Positions 43,970-56,095 of a stretch of 64,000 nucleotides of DNA are shown one piece after another. The stretch's first letter is position 1, and each line of letters starts with the position of its first letter. The notes beneath the pieces are model-generated. The model was not told where the DNA came from. It saw nothing but the letters and a program-made list of their open reading frames with translations, and made no database searches. The position numbers and the translations under genes were made by a program. Source of the stretch: Volucella zonaria (Eukaryota; Arthropoda; Insecta; Diptera; Syrphidae); NCBI GenBank assembly GCA_963966105.1, contig OZ014533.1:21863206-21927205 (forward strand), read 5' to 3'.

Positions 43970-44099
43970 TATATATCGGCACACCCATTTTTGTAAACAA
44001 TGTTTGTCTCCTTCTAAGGTATTTTCAATATCAATTTAATGACTTCAATATTAGTTATGATTGATATAAGATTTGCAGTGCTCACATATTAAGATGGAC

Positions 44100-44900
44100 A
44101 GAATTCTTAACGCGATAATTAAGAGAGCAATACTTTTATAGTTGGCGTAGTTCGGATGTTCTGCTCTCACAACAGTCAGACAAACGATGCTGAAATTTGT
44201 TCATCAGGCATAGATTCATAAATTCAAATAGTTCATTAGATACAATAGCACAATATGTTGTTAATTTGGGTTTCGCTATCTGCCCTCAGGAGGGCAGAAT
44301 TGATGACGTACATTATTGCACTACGTTCTCATCTTTTTTTCCCTTACAGGCTTATGTTTGGGATTATTGGCGTATTCTGTTTTCTTCTGATAAAACCTTT
44401 CAACATCATTTCTGTAATAGAAACTTTCCATGTCCTCTACTAAACGCTTTCTTTCACTTTCTTTCGAAGATGTCTGTATCGTTCGCGAGAAGGTCGCTGT
44501 ATGAGTTTATCGCAAGATTCATAAAATTAAGGATTTCATTCTGACGATCAGGTCAGTAGCTTCTGATAGCCTACTGGCATTACGAATTCTTAGAGACTGT
44601 TCGATTTAAATTTCTTAACTGATATTCAATGTCTATGGTTTTTACATACCTACCAAAGCTTAGTCTCCTTAGCACGTTCATAGTACTGGGACTATGCCTT
44701 GAGTTAATTTCAATGTGATTAATCTGTTTAATTTTGTAAATGTTGACGTATGAGAAATACGTGCTCACTACGATGATACTTCGTCGATGTATGTACTCGT
44801 AGTAATAAGGTATTTGCTCACATGGCTCGCACTTCGTACCTCTAATTACAAAACCGCATTCCATAGGCACAATTTCTGCGCTCTATACCAGGTGTCATAG
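44100..44900 (-). pseudogene. RTE-clade LINE, second decayed copy
   Basis: 44120-44220 matches 40400-40480 of the larger RTE copy (shared words: ctacagttggcgcagtt / ttatagttggcgtagtt, caaacgatg, ttcatcaggcata). 44340-44500 matches its linker region. 44870-44580 (MECGFVIRG...) resembles the endonuclease block CGFAIFGR. All on the minus strand in the same order. An octamer is at 44794. Confidence 0.55.
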
Positions 44901-44989
44901 TTATCCCCAAAGGGGTCGTCAGCAGTACGATCATCTATTTTCGTACATATTATTTTAGGTGACCCGACATTTCATATGAAGGCACAAAC

Positions 44990-46980
44990 TCCAACCTGGA
45001 GGATCAGCTTAACACGAGTAGCTTAGTACGTACGGGGTATAAATCTATCTTATCTAGATCAAGATCATGCACTGATAGCTGAATCATGCTTCCGTAGGTA
45101 CGAGTATTCTGGCCACATTTCCAGGGTCGGACTTAACAAACAATAAACATTTTTTCTAGGTCCACGCTTAACGATGAAATTTAAATTGTTAAAACTTCAG
45201 TAGGTTTAATTAGAGGAGTAATATCACTAAACTTCTTGAGTTAAATCCCCCCTAAACATGTATGAGAAAAGGCACCTCAATCTATCTAATCTATACACAA
45301 TTCGATCAACGAGAAATCAACATCTGATTTTGAGCACATGTCTAAAATGTTGTCTAAGTTGAAATAATTTTTTTCGATTTTGACTCAATTTCAATGAGCG
45401 TGATGGCCAACATTTCCCGGAAATCCTCATAGCTTAACAGCTTTGTGGCATTTATTTCGATTTATTTAGTTCCGCATCTAAAAATATTCAAATGCACTGC
45501 AAACATGTATCGAATGATGATGTGGTGGTGGTAGTATAACATTTCAAAGTGCTCCATCTAAGCAATCAATCTCTTACGACTGAATAGTTTTTGGATCTCA
45601 AAACTGCTTAGGTGACATTTTCTGACTCTGCATTCAAAATCGCACGTGCGATTTCTTTCATCTTCTAATTGTTGGTCATTTGTTGTTAGTGTTTTCTAAA
45701 AGTATCAACGAAAAAAATCAATAGACAGCATAGAGCAGAGCACAGGGCAGAATACAAACCAGAACCAAAGCTTGGAACACAAGTATTCGTGCTAGTAACT
45801 TGTGTGAATATTAAGGTTTATATCGCACGGCGTCCAATAAATTACTGAAACTATATTTTCGTACTGTAACTTTGAAATTGCTATGAGGCACATGTTTTCG
45901 AAGCTGTATACAGGTGCACAGGACACATAGTTGAAAAGGGTAGGTCGGCGTGCAGCAAGTTGTAAGAAGCACTTGCTCGAGGCGGACTTGCACGAGTTAT
46001 TTCGTGTGTATTTGGAGGGTTTTTTCCTGGTCTTGTTCGTTTTAACTTTTTTTTCTTTTCATTTCTTTGCCTTGCAACCGGAAGTAGGGAAAATAGTGGA
46101 GACTTTGGTTTTTCTTTTCGAGTTAAGTGAAATTTAATAAAGTGGAAGAGGTTGAGAAAGAGTTGCAAACTCTTGTGATTTTATTTTCCTGCAAAATTTT
46201 GGTGGCTCTAATATTTTGCAGTGTCAACGGGAAGAAATGCATCATATCAGAGGGCTTGGGGGTTGGCAACTTTAATTACTTGTCATATTTCGGTTAAGAA
46301 ACGGTTTTAAAGCAAATTCAAGCTTAATTTGCGCCAGTAAGTGAATAGCTCACTGAGTAATTGAAACAATAGCAAGAATGACTTGACGGTACTGGAAGTT
46401 ATGGGAAACTGCAGCAAATCAAAATGGGTATTTCAATTAACACTTTGCACTCGAGTAGACATATGCACAAATGTTTGTATTTCAGCTGAACAGGGTGTAA
46501 CACTGTCAAAATTAGGCAAAACAATAGAGGTAAGAAAATGTTCTTACTACTGAAGTCGTGTTAAATTGAATTGCAAGTGTTGTACTTCTTGGCTTTCAAG
46601 AATGTTTAAAATTGCAAAAGAAATTTTATTTAATAAAATCTGTCAGCTGACTCCAGAATCAGATACCAGAAGTTGTGCTACTATGTCCTAATAGACCACG
46701 TTTTCTTCCATGTTGGGTAATCGGGAGCAATTGATTTGTATTGTAAGCAATTACGATGTCGCCCTTTCGAAGCGAATGTCCACTGCCAAATTATGATAAT
46801 ACATGTAAGCCCCTGATTTTTTCTATCATCGAGATTCGTCTGGTGACAGCGGATCAAATAGTTTTTTTTACTGATTAATTTTTCAATAGGAAAAACTTTT
46901 AAATTTTGTTATTGTTGACAGTTCTGTGACTTCTTTGACTCTTAGACTGGTTCATCATTAAAATTAATTTCGACAATCGG
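44990..46980. other. Unassigned 2 kb, no recognised gene
   Basis: Frames at 45811-46168 are basic, low-complexity and antisense to each other. I see nothing that supports a gene. An octamer is at 45099. Confidence 0.35.
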
Positions 46981-47012
46981 TATTCAATAAGCAAATAACG
47001 CCGCACCGTAAT

Positions 47013-47450
47013 GTGTGTACGCGACAAACTGTGGCCGCTGTGTGTAGAAATGTGGCGGAATATCGTCAATCCAGCGTCGACCGCAACAGTATTTTATTTG
47101 TTCGTCCACTATGTGGAAAGCTGAGCGAAAAGATCTCAACCGGTAATGGTGCAGGAACTAAATTCACGAGACCATGGCTTGGGACCAGAATTCATGGATT
47201 TTGCAGCTCGCAGTCGGTCTTCGCAAAACCGTGTTTAATCACGAGGCTCACGTTCGCCCTAATGGGTTTGTGAAGAAGCAAAATTGACTCTTGGGATTCA
47301 ATTAAAACCATAAAAGTACACTGTTTAGTGTGTTATTTATGCATCATTGGTCCTTCTTTTCAAAAATGAGACCAAAGTTCGCATTACAGTCAATGGGCGA
47401 TGTTACGGGACAATCATCAGTGATTATTTCTTCGAAAATAAAAGCGAGTT
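47013..47450 (+). pseudogene. DD41D mariner transposase, copy 5, heavily decayed
   Basis: Plus-strand scraps in order: RQTVAAVCRNVAEYRQSSVD (the linker between helix-turn-helix motifs), FNHEAHVRPNGFVKKQN (first catalytic block, Asp lost) and NETKVRITVNGRCYGTIISDYFF (compare EQGMAVTVNSDRYRAML in copy 1). The second and third catalytic blocks were not found. Confidence 0.5.
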
Positions 47451-47499
47451 AATCTACTCGGTGCTACTTGGCATCCATTGACTTGCTAAGGACTCGATT

Positions 47500-48760
47500 C
47501 AGCGACAACTTTACATCGCTAAATAACAAATAAACTAATAAATTGGACACCGATATGTAAAACCTTTGATGTATGGTGATAAAACACAAGATATTCTCAC
47601 CTGACAAGACCATATTCAGTGCGTTGTTGATCAGTTAAATCTATGGTTGAAAGAGTGGCCCAAAATTGCACCGATAGAAAGTTTTGTCAAAATCCAATCA
47701 AAACATATGCCTGAAGTCGTGTTGAAAACAAAATCTCATGAAACATTCGTCATACTGTATATTTCTCATTAAAATTCAATTCCAGTTGTTATTGTTTAAA
47801 AAAAAGTCTACAACATCTAAAGCAAGGATTCATTGTCAAATGATGGCTTATGCACGCTTGTCAGGATGTACACAGTCAGTGGTATACTTAAAAATTATAC
47901 TCCTTATGACAGATTATATTGCTGAAATTGTAGCTATTGTCGTTCCGTCGCTCGTGACTTTATTTACCCATCACAGGTATAAGTCCTTAGTTTCTGATGT
48001 TTTTCCAGGCATTCAAAATTCCATTGCTATTACAACATTTCTGTTTGACGTTGCGTGGTTAATGATAATCAGCTGATAATAAAAGATGTCCTTCTTGTCT
48101 CATCAGCACTATTAAAGCGTTTTTTGATCTAGATTGATTCCGAATCTAGGTCACAGGTTCATTTCATCACGAAATAGTAAAAACCCAAAAACTTATTTTT
48201 GACAGCATCAAGTCTACTGCATAATCGTGATTGCTTCCGAGCTACTCTCCCGACTAGGATAGTTTTTTTTTCTGTCGAAATGGAGCTCTTAGACGAGGAA
48301 CTAGTCCTTTTCCTAAAGCTTCTCAGTCTTTCGAAGAAATATGAGTGAGCGCTTCAGTGCCTACAGTACCCGCACTCACCACACCAGCGCAGAGTATCTG
48401 TAACGTAATGAGACCGTAGGTAGTGGTAGTATCGTCATCACTTTCACAGCAAGCGTCGCGCTATATTTTATTACTTATATCCAGCAAACTTATATGCTGA
48501 ACAAAAACGTAGTGCCCGACACGATGCCTATAAGCAGCATGCAGACTTTCCTACGAAAGAACAATAGCAAATATGCTGACCTCTTAGAGATGTCAAGATG
48601 CATTCGTCTGCCGGCAACCTGAATAATCATCCCATTTGCAGTTATGTTCATTCAACTGCTAGTGGAAGCTCTAACTGAAGACACAGGCAGCTGCCGCATA
48701 GGATACCATTGGCTATATCATAGGCACATAGTTCCAAAGAACCCTCCTCGGTTACAAGTT
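47500..48760. other. Unassigned 1.3 kb, no recognised gene
   Basis: A 112-codon frame (47738-48076, plus) is hydrophobic in its second half but has no recognisable motif or codon support. It is left unannotated. Confidence 0.35.
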
Positions 48761-48761
48761 C

Positions 48762-49070
48762 CATGTAATCGCCAGTAGCATTCCGTCCATTCAAACTTTC
48801 AACCGTAACACCCGTCTCGCTATGAATGCTCAGCAGTATACCCTCAAGCCCATTTTCGGACGTACTCTAAAATATCGTGATTCTTTTATAAGCCGTATGG
48901 GATGCCCTGCCGATCTCTGTGTTTCCTGGTCGTTATAACTTGCAAACATTTATAAACAATGTACATCAGTACCTGTCTATCTTCCTCCCTAAATTTCCTT
49001 CGCCCGCGCTGTGTACAAACATTTTAAGGGTACACAAACCCCTTGAGCGCGCGCTCGTTATAAAAAAAAT
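48762..49070 (+). mobile_element. LINE-A family, copy D (3' fragment)
   Basis: Matches copy A from about 16078 to its 3' end (IASSI.P.QTFNRNTRLAMNA, then TKFPSPALCTN in another frame). It ends GAGCGCGCGCTCGTTATA followed by an A-rich tail (49061-49080). It abuts an R1/I-type RT fragment on the opposite strand, so it probably inserted there. Confidence 0.85.
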
Positions 49071-49079
49071 AAAAAATAA

Positions 49080-49610
49080 AAATGTCTTTACACCGCCAGA
49101 GTGCTTTGGAAGCTTTCGACTTAACATGTTTAGTCCAAATAAATTTGTTATCCAGAATGACACTCAAATACTTAGCTTCGCTGAAGAGTGGATGGTGATG
49201 CCTTTTAAGCACTAGATACGTCCGGCCATTCAGCTTCCGTTTGCTCGATTCGAACAGTTGCTAGACATGATCCAACAGACAGTACAGCTACATCTGCATA
49301 TGCCTGAACATAGATGTCAGAACTATTGAGAACTTTGATCAGTGGGTCGACCAACATGCACTATAATAGTGAATACAGTATGCAGTCCGGGCAACCCCTG
49401 CTTATCTTCGCCATCACATATTGGCCGCAGTCAGCACCTGGTTTTTATACACCAGCATTGCTTTTATTCACAAACCCAGTGATTCGTCTACTCAGTGTTA
49501 TCGTGCCGTTAAAAGCTGCATTGTCCGAAGCACTCTGGAGCTGGTTCTGATTCCTTCTTTTGAGGAATTTGACTAGCCTTCTGGTTTCATCAGCTTTTGG
49601 GATCTTTTAG
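49080..49610 (-). pseudogene. R1/I-type LINE reverse transcriptase fragment
   Basis: Minus-strand blocks: AFNGTITLSRRI, ISRGCPDCILYSLL, YVQAYADVAVLSVGSCLATV (palm active site, YADV where YADDV is expected, a one-codon loss), then LVLKRHHHPLFSEAKYLSVI, LDNKFIWTKHVKSK and SKALWRCKD. The ALWRCKD thumb block is typical of RNase H-bearing R1/I-like LINEs. It may be the same broad group as the element at 32.8-34.2 kb. Confidence 0.65.
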
Positions 49611-49619
49611 CAAAACTCT

Positions 49620-51590
49620 TTATAAGAGACATTCTTCGAAATCATAGTTAGCTTCTTATTTTCCTTTTGTTTCGATCTGTAAAAATTAAAGTCTTCCTTC
49701 AAACTAATCTTAAGTGACTTCTTTGAGAAGTACTAGGACAGCTCCAGGGAATTAATTGAAACTTCACCCATTGATCTCACTCGCTCTCAAAAAGTCAAGT
49801 TTATATCAATTGGCAGTGTCCGAAATCATCACAAATAGCCGTTGACAGTGCAAAAACGATAGAATAGAGTTTACAGATCATTTAGTGTTCACTCAAGTTG
49901 ACTAATTTTATGTAATTACAAATTTGTCAATTCAATTTGGAAGTATCGATAATTTCCCATCGACTCTTCTGCGCCACATATTTCTCGTTCAAATCTGAAA
50001 AGCTGATCTCCCATTATTCCACATTCAATGGCAAGGTATTCAGTTGAACCTGGCTTCTTGATCGACACATGTTTTTGCGATGAATGATCTTTCCAACTCA
50101 TTACTTACATACATATGTATATACGAGTACTTTATCTGATATCTGAATGACTACAACACAGCGAACGAGTGAAATATTCGAATTACGCACCGTTTAAATT
50201 TAATTACCGTAAACATGGTGCAAAATACGAAACGAATACATTGTTCGAGAGTCTGGTATTCGAAGTGTGTGCATCTGACAAACAGTGCATTCAACTTAGC
50301 ATTGACACAGTTCAATGGATCGTATCTTTTACATTGCACATCCATTCAGCTATCACCCAACAGACAGAGGTGATGTGGAGGAAATACATAAATTGCAAAG
50401 GAAAGTAAATGCCATTGAAGATGGTGCTTTCCCGTTGGTACTTCATACATATTGTTCGTATCTACTCTGTCTTCTTGAATTTAATTCCAAACAATTCACT
50501 AAAGAACCACTAATTTGATTTGAAAGTAATGCAAAAAGAAAAAAAGATAAAAAAAACGAAACGAAATAATACGAAATCACGCAGTGTTAGTTACTAGCGG
50601 TATACATGCAGATACAATTGAATTGGTTTTAAAACCGTGACCGTAACACTGTAAATTTCGATCACACATGTGTGCTAAAAAAAAAATGTGCTGCTTTATA
50701 TTTTGACAGTTTGATTGAGTATCAGCTGTCGACTCGAGCTTTTGCTTATTATGGCTGCTGTTCATGATAAAAAAAGTAAACTAATCCTTGCTTCGTACTG
50801 CATTTTCGGAATCATACAACTGTTATATTTTAGATATCTTTATCACCGCATTTGAAATTAGCCCTTGCAACCTACCCTTATTACAAGCCGGAGAAATGAG
50901 GGTTCAAAAAGTGAAGCAGGGTTCAGTATTTTTTCTATTCAGAGATAGGAACACTGATAATCGTTATGGGATGTGGGATTGCTTTTTGGCTGTCTGCTTT
51001 TCTCGAGAGTTTCTTGTAATTGAAAGCTCCGACTGAGCGTATAGCTTAACTCAGACAGCAGACTTATGAAGTTGTGAATTCTACGAAGCAAAAAGCCTTA
51101 ATTGATTTTAGGAGAGGCCATGAAAATTCGATTATCTTTCTTTCTGTGCCCAGAATCTAGCTAAGTCCAGAACTGAACACAGTAAAAGCTGATCTCATAT
51201 TGGAGTAGGTCACCAATTCAGACGTTATACCCATTAGGCAGACGTTAACCCTAATTAAGTAAATTGTGGTTCCTCCAAACAACCAATACGTTGGTTTGAA
51301 CGAGAATCATTAGCGTCATGTAGACTAAGAGAAACTCCTCTCTATAATAAGCCTAATGTGAAGCCGACGACCACTTGACAGATTTCGACTCGACTAACTT
51401 TAAAAATTATCAAATTGTTACCCATATATGTACTTCGATCCTTTTGGGAAACACAAGGCTACACCTTTTACATTTAGTTATGTATATTACATATGACAAA
51501 CCAGTCAATTTCTTCTACAAACTTAAAGTTGCTTCGAAGGCCATTTTAGCACATTAATCGACTACTGCCAATGAAGACGATGTATAAATC
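49620..51590. other. Unassigned 2 kb, no recognised gene
   Basis: Overlapping short frames at 50151-50518 have no family pattern. An octamer is at 50122. No RNA gene or element end could be supported. Confidence 0.35.
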
Positions 51591-51599
51591 CATGACAAC

Positions 51600-51910
51600 G
51601 TTTTCTTTTCTGCCAGTAAACGGGGTCCTTTGTAAAGAACTTAAAATTCCAGAGGGTATGACTACTTTTAAAATGCCGGAGCACATGTTATGTTGTTTGC
51701 AAAATTGAGCAGAAAGAAAAAAAGATATGTGAACTCAGCGGATATTCCATTCCATGGGTGGCATCCTACATTTAAGTGGGTAACTACATTATAAGTGTAA
51801 TTGGACTTGTTGCTGCAATGTAGGCAACCACTCATCTCACACGATTTTAGTTACCTGAAAAAAAGAATGTCTTTCGAGCGCGGATTCGTTTGAACGCGGA
51901 GCCGTCACTT
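51600..51910 (-). pseudogene. RTE-clade LINE, 3' fragment
   Basis: Aligns with 39545-39760 of the main RTE copy. Shared words include gtatgactac, the gcacatgttat block, cagcggatatt / cagtggatattt, atgggtggcat and cacgattttagttacctgaaaaaa. No readable protein motif remains. Confidence 0.55.
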
Positions 51911-52228
51911 GAGCCACGGCCTCTGTACTTGTACTTTATTTTTATTTAGGCTAATATAAAATGCAGGGTAGACCTGCGAGGCTTAAGTTAGTGAAACGTT
52001 CACCAACAACGTTTACTAACGACGTCAACGGCTTCGCCACGTCGTCGGTTTCCCCTCATCCTGAGGGTTCGACTTCGATTCGATATTTTCTTTATTACTC
52101 TTATTAAATAAAAATTTAATAAAAATGGAGGCAGGTTGAAGCTTAGGCTCTACTTAGTAAAGTGTCCCTCCCTGTCAACTTCCACTGAAAAGCTGCTGGG
52201 TGGACTGAGGGAAGGAACGCACACAACG

Positions 52229-52383
52229 TCATCAACCGTAACACTCGACTCGCTATGAATACTCATTAGTATACCCTGAAGGCCACTTTCGAACGTGCTC
52301 TGAAATATTGTGATTCCTTTCTAAGCAGTATAACTCGCTTATGGAATACCCTCCCAATCTCTCTATTTCGTTGTCATTATAAT
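52229..52383 (+). mobile_element. LINE-A family, copy E (short C-terminal fragment)
   Basis: About 155 bp matching copy A at 16116-16265: the nucleotides encoding NRNTRLAMN, LKATFERALKY and TRLWNTLPISLF. No A-tail is attached. It is a deletion or rearrangement remnant. Confidence 0.8.
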
Positions 52384-52499
52384 ACTCCGACAATTTGAAA
52401 CAAAAAGCTAATATATTGAATGTCCTGTTCAAGATTGATAACAATATTTGGAAGTTAGGGTAAAAATTAAAAAATGACTTGACCAGCCAACAGGATCCC

Positions 52500-53165
52500 A
52501 GTCATAGTCGGTTCTGAGCATATGGAAATACTACTTCTGTATACTGTTAAACGGCTGTGAGGCAGAACGAAACTTATAACACAACCACAATTAAACAAAT
52601 ATTCAAATATTCAGAGACGCGTCATATGTACCTTCCAAACACGTCAGATTCAACAGAACGACGATGAAGAATGTTCCTGCTACGTTAAGAGCGGTAACAT
52701 ACTCACCGGGACTTTGTCTATGATGTCATGTGACTTTTTTAACATCATACTTAAAAAACTTATTCAAAACTCCAAACCCAACAACAGATACGCAATTTTT
52801 TAAACGCCTATGCAGCTAGCTTGCCATACGCTATTAACATTGATATCATTGGTAGAGCGCAACGAGTTGTCTCTGAGACGAATAGAAGCCGCAAAAAAAT
52901 CTGCGTATGAGGCTAAAACTCTGCTACTAGAATGGACTCACTATAAGTACAGAGACATTTACTTGGTCAAAAAATTGGTCACCAGATGACTAGTCCTCGA
53001 TTCCTACCCAGAGGAATAAGGCAGTAGAGGACGGCCTCGACTTAGACGGCGCACACAAGTGGAAGGAGACTTCTTGGCGTGCGCAGCTGAAGGCTGTTTA
53101 TTAGCTTGATTTATTATGTAGTTCAGGCCCAGGGTCACTCTGGATTTAAGGGCCATTTAAATAAG
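52500..53165 (+). pseudogene. Possible LINE C-terminal remnant
   Basis: Scattered plus-strand matches to the C-terminus of RTE-like proteins: LNKYSNIQRRVICTFQT, then EE.GSRGRPRLRRRTQVEGDF followed by a tail with AAGTAAGTAA. The pattern is weak and stops are many. Confidence 0.3.
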
Positions 53166-53169
53166 TAAG

Positions 53170-54655
53170 TAATTGCTCACGGCCGACTTCCTACGACGTT
53201 AACAGTAATCTACTTAAAAAATTCAGTTTGACGGCCATGAAATGCTCGTTGATTTCTGGGTAACATGCAATGTTACCAAACAATTCAGTTGATAAGTGAA
53301 CAAAATTTCCGTTTCTAATTTTGGAATTCAACATCTTGCACGATGTGTATCCAATCTTCTTCTTTATAAATACATGCAACGAGCCTTGTTACTGACATGT
53401 CGCTGCTATGTTTTTTGACAACATAACATATTGATTTTCCTGTGTCAAAGTACTGTTTCCAACTTGAAGCCGTCATTTTTACAATAAGTGTCAAATACCA
53501 GCTTAGGATCCTAAATGGTTTTCCTCATAATTGGTCCCCGAAAACCTGCAGACACTGGGAACAGAAGTATCTGACGAAACTTCTACCATGCAGTACCATC
53601 CATCCATGCACAATCAATCATAATTTCCTGTATTCCACTGCCAGCCTAGACGTCGCATAGTCCTCGAGACTTTGATTTAGTAGCCTAAATATGATTTCTG
53701 CACCCGTTTACTCGCCTTTTTATTTTCGCAAAAAATACTGCGGCAATATTCTATGATATTAGCATCTGTCATCCGACAGACAGATGGTGCACTGCGTTGA
53801 TGTCGAACTTTTGCACTTTTAATCTTTCGGATGAAACTCACTTTCTCAATGCTTACATCGGTTAAAATTGTTAATATATGTAATAACTATAAAGTGAATG
53901 CATTTAAGGTCATATTTTGATATGTCGAATCTTGAAAACATCCCAAATTCAAACCCCAATGACCTTAACTACAATACTTATGGTAAATGTTCAACTCATT
54001 TCACCCCTTGATCTGTGCTCCCGTGGTCATATGTGTTGTGTTTTGTGTTAGAAATTAATAGCAAAACTTTGAGATGCCCCACTGCCTATAGAAAAGTCTT
54101 TTCCTAAACTAAGGCCATTATAACATACCATAGTCAAGAAAAACGAACAAAATGGAAAAAAGGAAAAGAACTGAAAAAAAATATCTTTTACGCGAAAACG
54201 TCGATTTTAGTGAATGAAGTGCTGAAGAGCTAACATGTCGACTTTATCGACTGTGGGTTGTTGCAAAAGTTTCTTAAACCTCTGACAGGTGGTTTTAAAG
54301 TTTGCAGTGGAGTCGATCAAAAATTAGTTTTCTTACAGAAAGTGTTTACTCAGGTACTACTTATTTGAGAGGTGCTATTAGACTACGAAAAAGACTTAGT
54401 TTTTGTGCAATTCAGTTTTCAACAATAAAAAAAATCATAGTGCTTTAGCTGTAACGTATATTTAGGCTGTAATTGATTTAAATGAAGAACTTGGAATATT
54501 TGCTTTATACGGACTCAATAGTGAATGTAAGGAAGGTCAGTTAAGGTAACGATAATCATTTTTTCATTTTCTTCGTTTACGAATTCTTTGCAACTATAGG
54601 TACTCGTATGTATATTAGTCTGATTTCTGTCAGGTCAGTTGCATGGTAATGAAAC
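53170..54655. other. Unassigned 1.5 kb, no recognised gene
   Basis: No coding pattern seen. An octamer lies at 54601, only 52 bp outside the outer mariner. Confidence 0.4.
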
Positions 54656-54805
54656 ATATACGAGGGTTGTCTGAAAAGTTTCCGACCGTACAGTGATACA
54701 AGACATTTTTTCTCAATTTTTTTTTTTATTTTTCTACATAGTCTCCTTGTAACTCTTCACACTACTCCCAGCGATGCTCCCATCTTTCTAACCCGTTCAA
54801 ATATA

Positions 54806-56093
54806 CGAGGTCGGATCAATAAGTCCGTGACCTTTGGATTAAAACACAGATTTTTTGATAAAAAAATAATTTTATTTTTCAACGTAGTCTCCCTTGAGCT
54901 CTATACACTTTGTCCAACGCTTCTCCAGTTTTTTTATCCCTTCCAAAAAAAATGATTTGTCGAGGTCCTCAAAATAGGCCTTTGTTTGCGAGATGACTTC
55001 ATCATTGGAGTCAAATCTTTTTCCACCAAGCCATTTCTTCAGGTTTGGGAACAATAAGTAGTCGCTCGGAGCCAAATCTGGAGAATAGGGTGGATGAGGG
55101 AGCAATTCATAGCCCAATTCATGGATTTTTGCCATGGCAACTGCACATGTGTGCACCCTTGCATTGTCTTGGTGGAAAAGAACTTTTTTCTTGGCCAAAT
55201 GAGGTCGTTTTTTTTCAAATCGTCATTGAATCGGTCCAATAAGTTGGCATAATATTCCCCATTGATTGTCCTTCCCTTTTGAAGGTAGTCAATGTGGTTT
55301 ATCCCGCGTGCATCCCAAAAAACAGTCGCCATAACTTTATTGGCTGACAAACCCACCTTGGCCTTCTTTGGCGCCGATTCACCCTTAGAAACCCACTGTT
55401 TTGACTGTTGTTTGTTCTCTGGTGTGTTGTGATGGATCCATGTTTCGTCCACGGTTACAAAACGGCGCAAAAACTCCTCCATATTGCGATTAAACAACGC
55501 CAAACCTTCCTGTGAAGTTGTTACACGATTGCGTTTGTGGTCGACTGTGAGCAAACGCGGCACCCATCTTGCGGAAAGCTTTCTCATGCCCAAGTGATCA
55601 TTCAAAATTGAAACCACTGAGCCATGAGAGATCCCTACGGCTTCCACAATCTCTCGCACTTTCAATCTTCGGTCGGCCAACACCATATCGTGAATTTTTT
55701 CGATTGTTTCGGGTGTAGAGACCTCAACTGGGCGTCCAGGACATTCGGCATCTTCAGTGCTTGTACGGCCACAACGAAATTCAGTAAACCACTTTTTTAC
55801 CATTGAAATCGATGGTGCAGAGTCCCCATAGTATTTATCAAGCTTAGCCTTGGCCTCGGTAATGGTTTTTTTTTCGCAAGAAATAATGCTTAATAAGCAC
55901 ACGAAATTCACTTTTTTCCATTTTCTCCTCAAATTAGTGAGTAGTCTGATAAAAATAGCTGTCAAACACAAACTAACTGACGCAGCAAGTTTGAATTTTG
56001 ACAGGAGTCAACTGACAGATGCCTGTTGACAGGAGCAGTGTTGCTGTTTCAGTAAAGAGGTCAGAAATTCACGGACTTATTGACCCGCCCTCG
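54806..56093 (-). mobile_element. Inner irritans-type mariner with TA-CGAGG termini
   Basis: Left end CGAGGTCGGATCAATAAGTC (54806 on) after TA 54804-54805. The right end, read inward, is CGAGGGCGGGTCAATAAGTC (to 56093), before TA 56094-56095. TIRs match at about 26 of 28 bp. The element is 1288 bp and inserted in the C-terminal coding part of the outer mariner, so it is younger. Confidence 0.95.
54872..55921 (-). pseudogene. Inner mariner transposase, intact apart from two poly-A frameshifts
   Basis: The start is ATG 55921 (MEKSEFRVLIKHYFLRKK). One extra A in a run of nine shifts the frame after about 18 codons. The long frame to 55039 then carries LDKYYGDSAPSISMVKKW, FRCGRTSTEDAECPGRP, LKVREIVEAVGISHGSVVSI, RRFVTVDETWIHHN (first Asp) and KVMATVFWDARGINHIDYL. 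A second extra A, in a run of eight at about 55208, shifts it again. 55198-54872 gives FHQDNARVHTCAVAM, SPDLAPSDYLLFPNL and a complete C-terminus. The DD34D triad is intact. With both runs one base shorter, the reading frame would have the normal mariner length of about 348 codons. Confidence 0.9.
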
Positions 56094-56095
56094 TA

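Noticed and set aside
45881..46168. Basic, Lys/Pro-rich 95-codon minus frame
   Set aside because: Low complexity and overlapped by an equally long plus frame; no support for either.
47738..48076. 112-codon hydrophobic frame as a possible membrane protein
   Set aside because: AT-rich composition alone gives hydrophobic codons. No start context, splice signals or homology could be seen.
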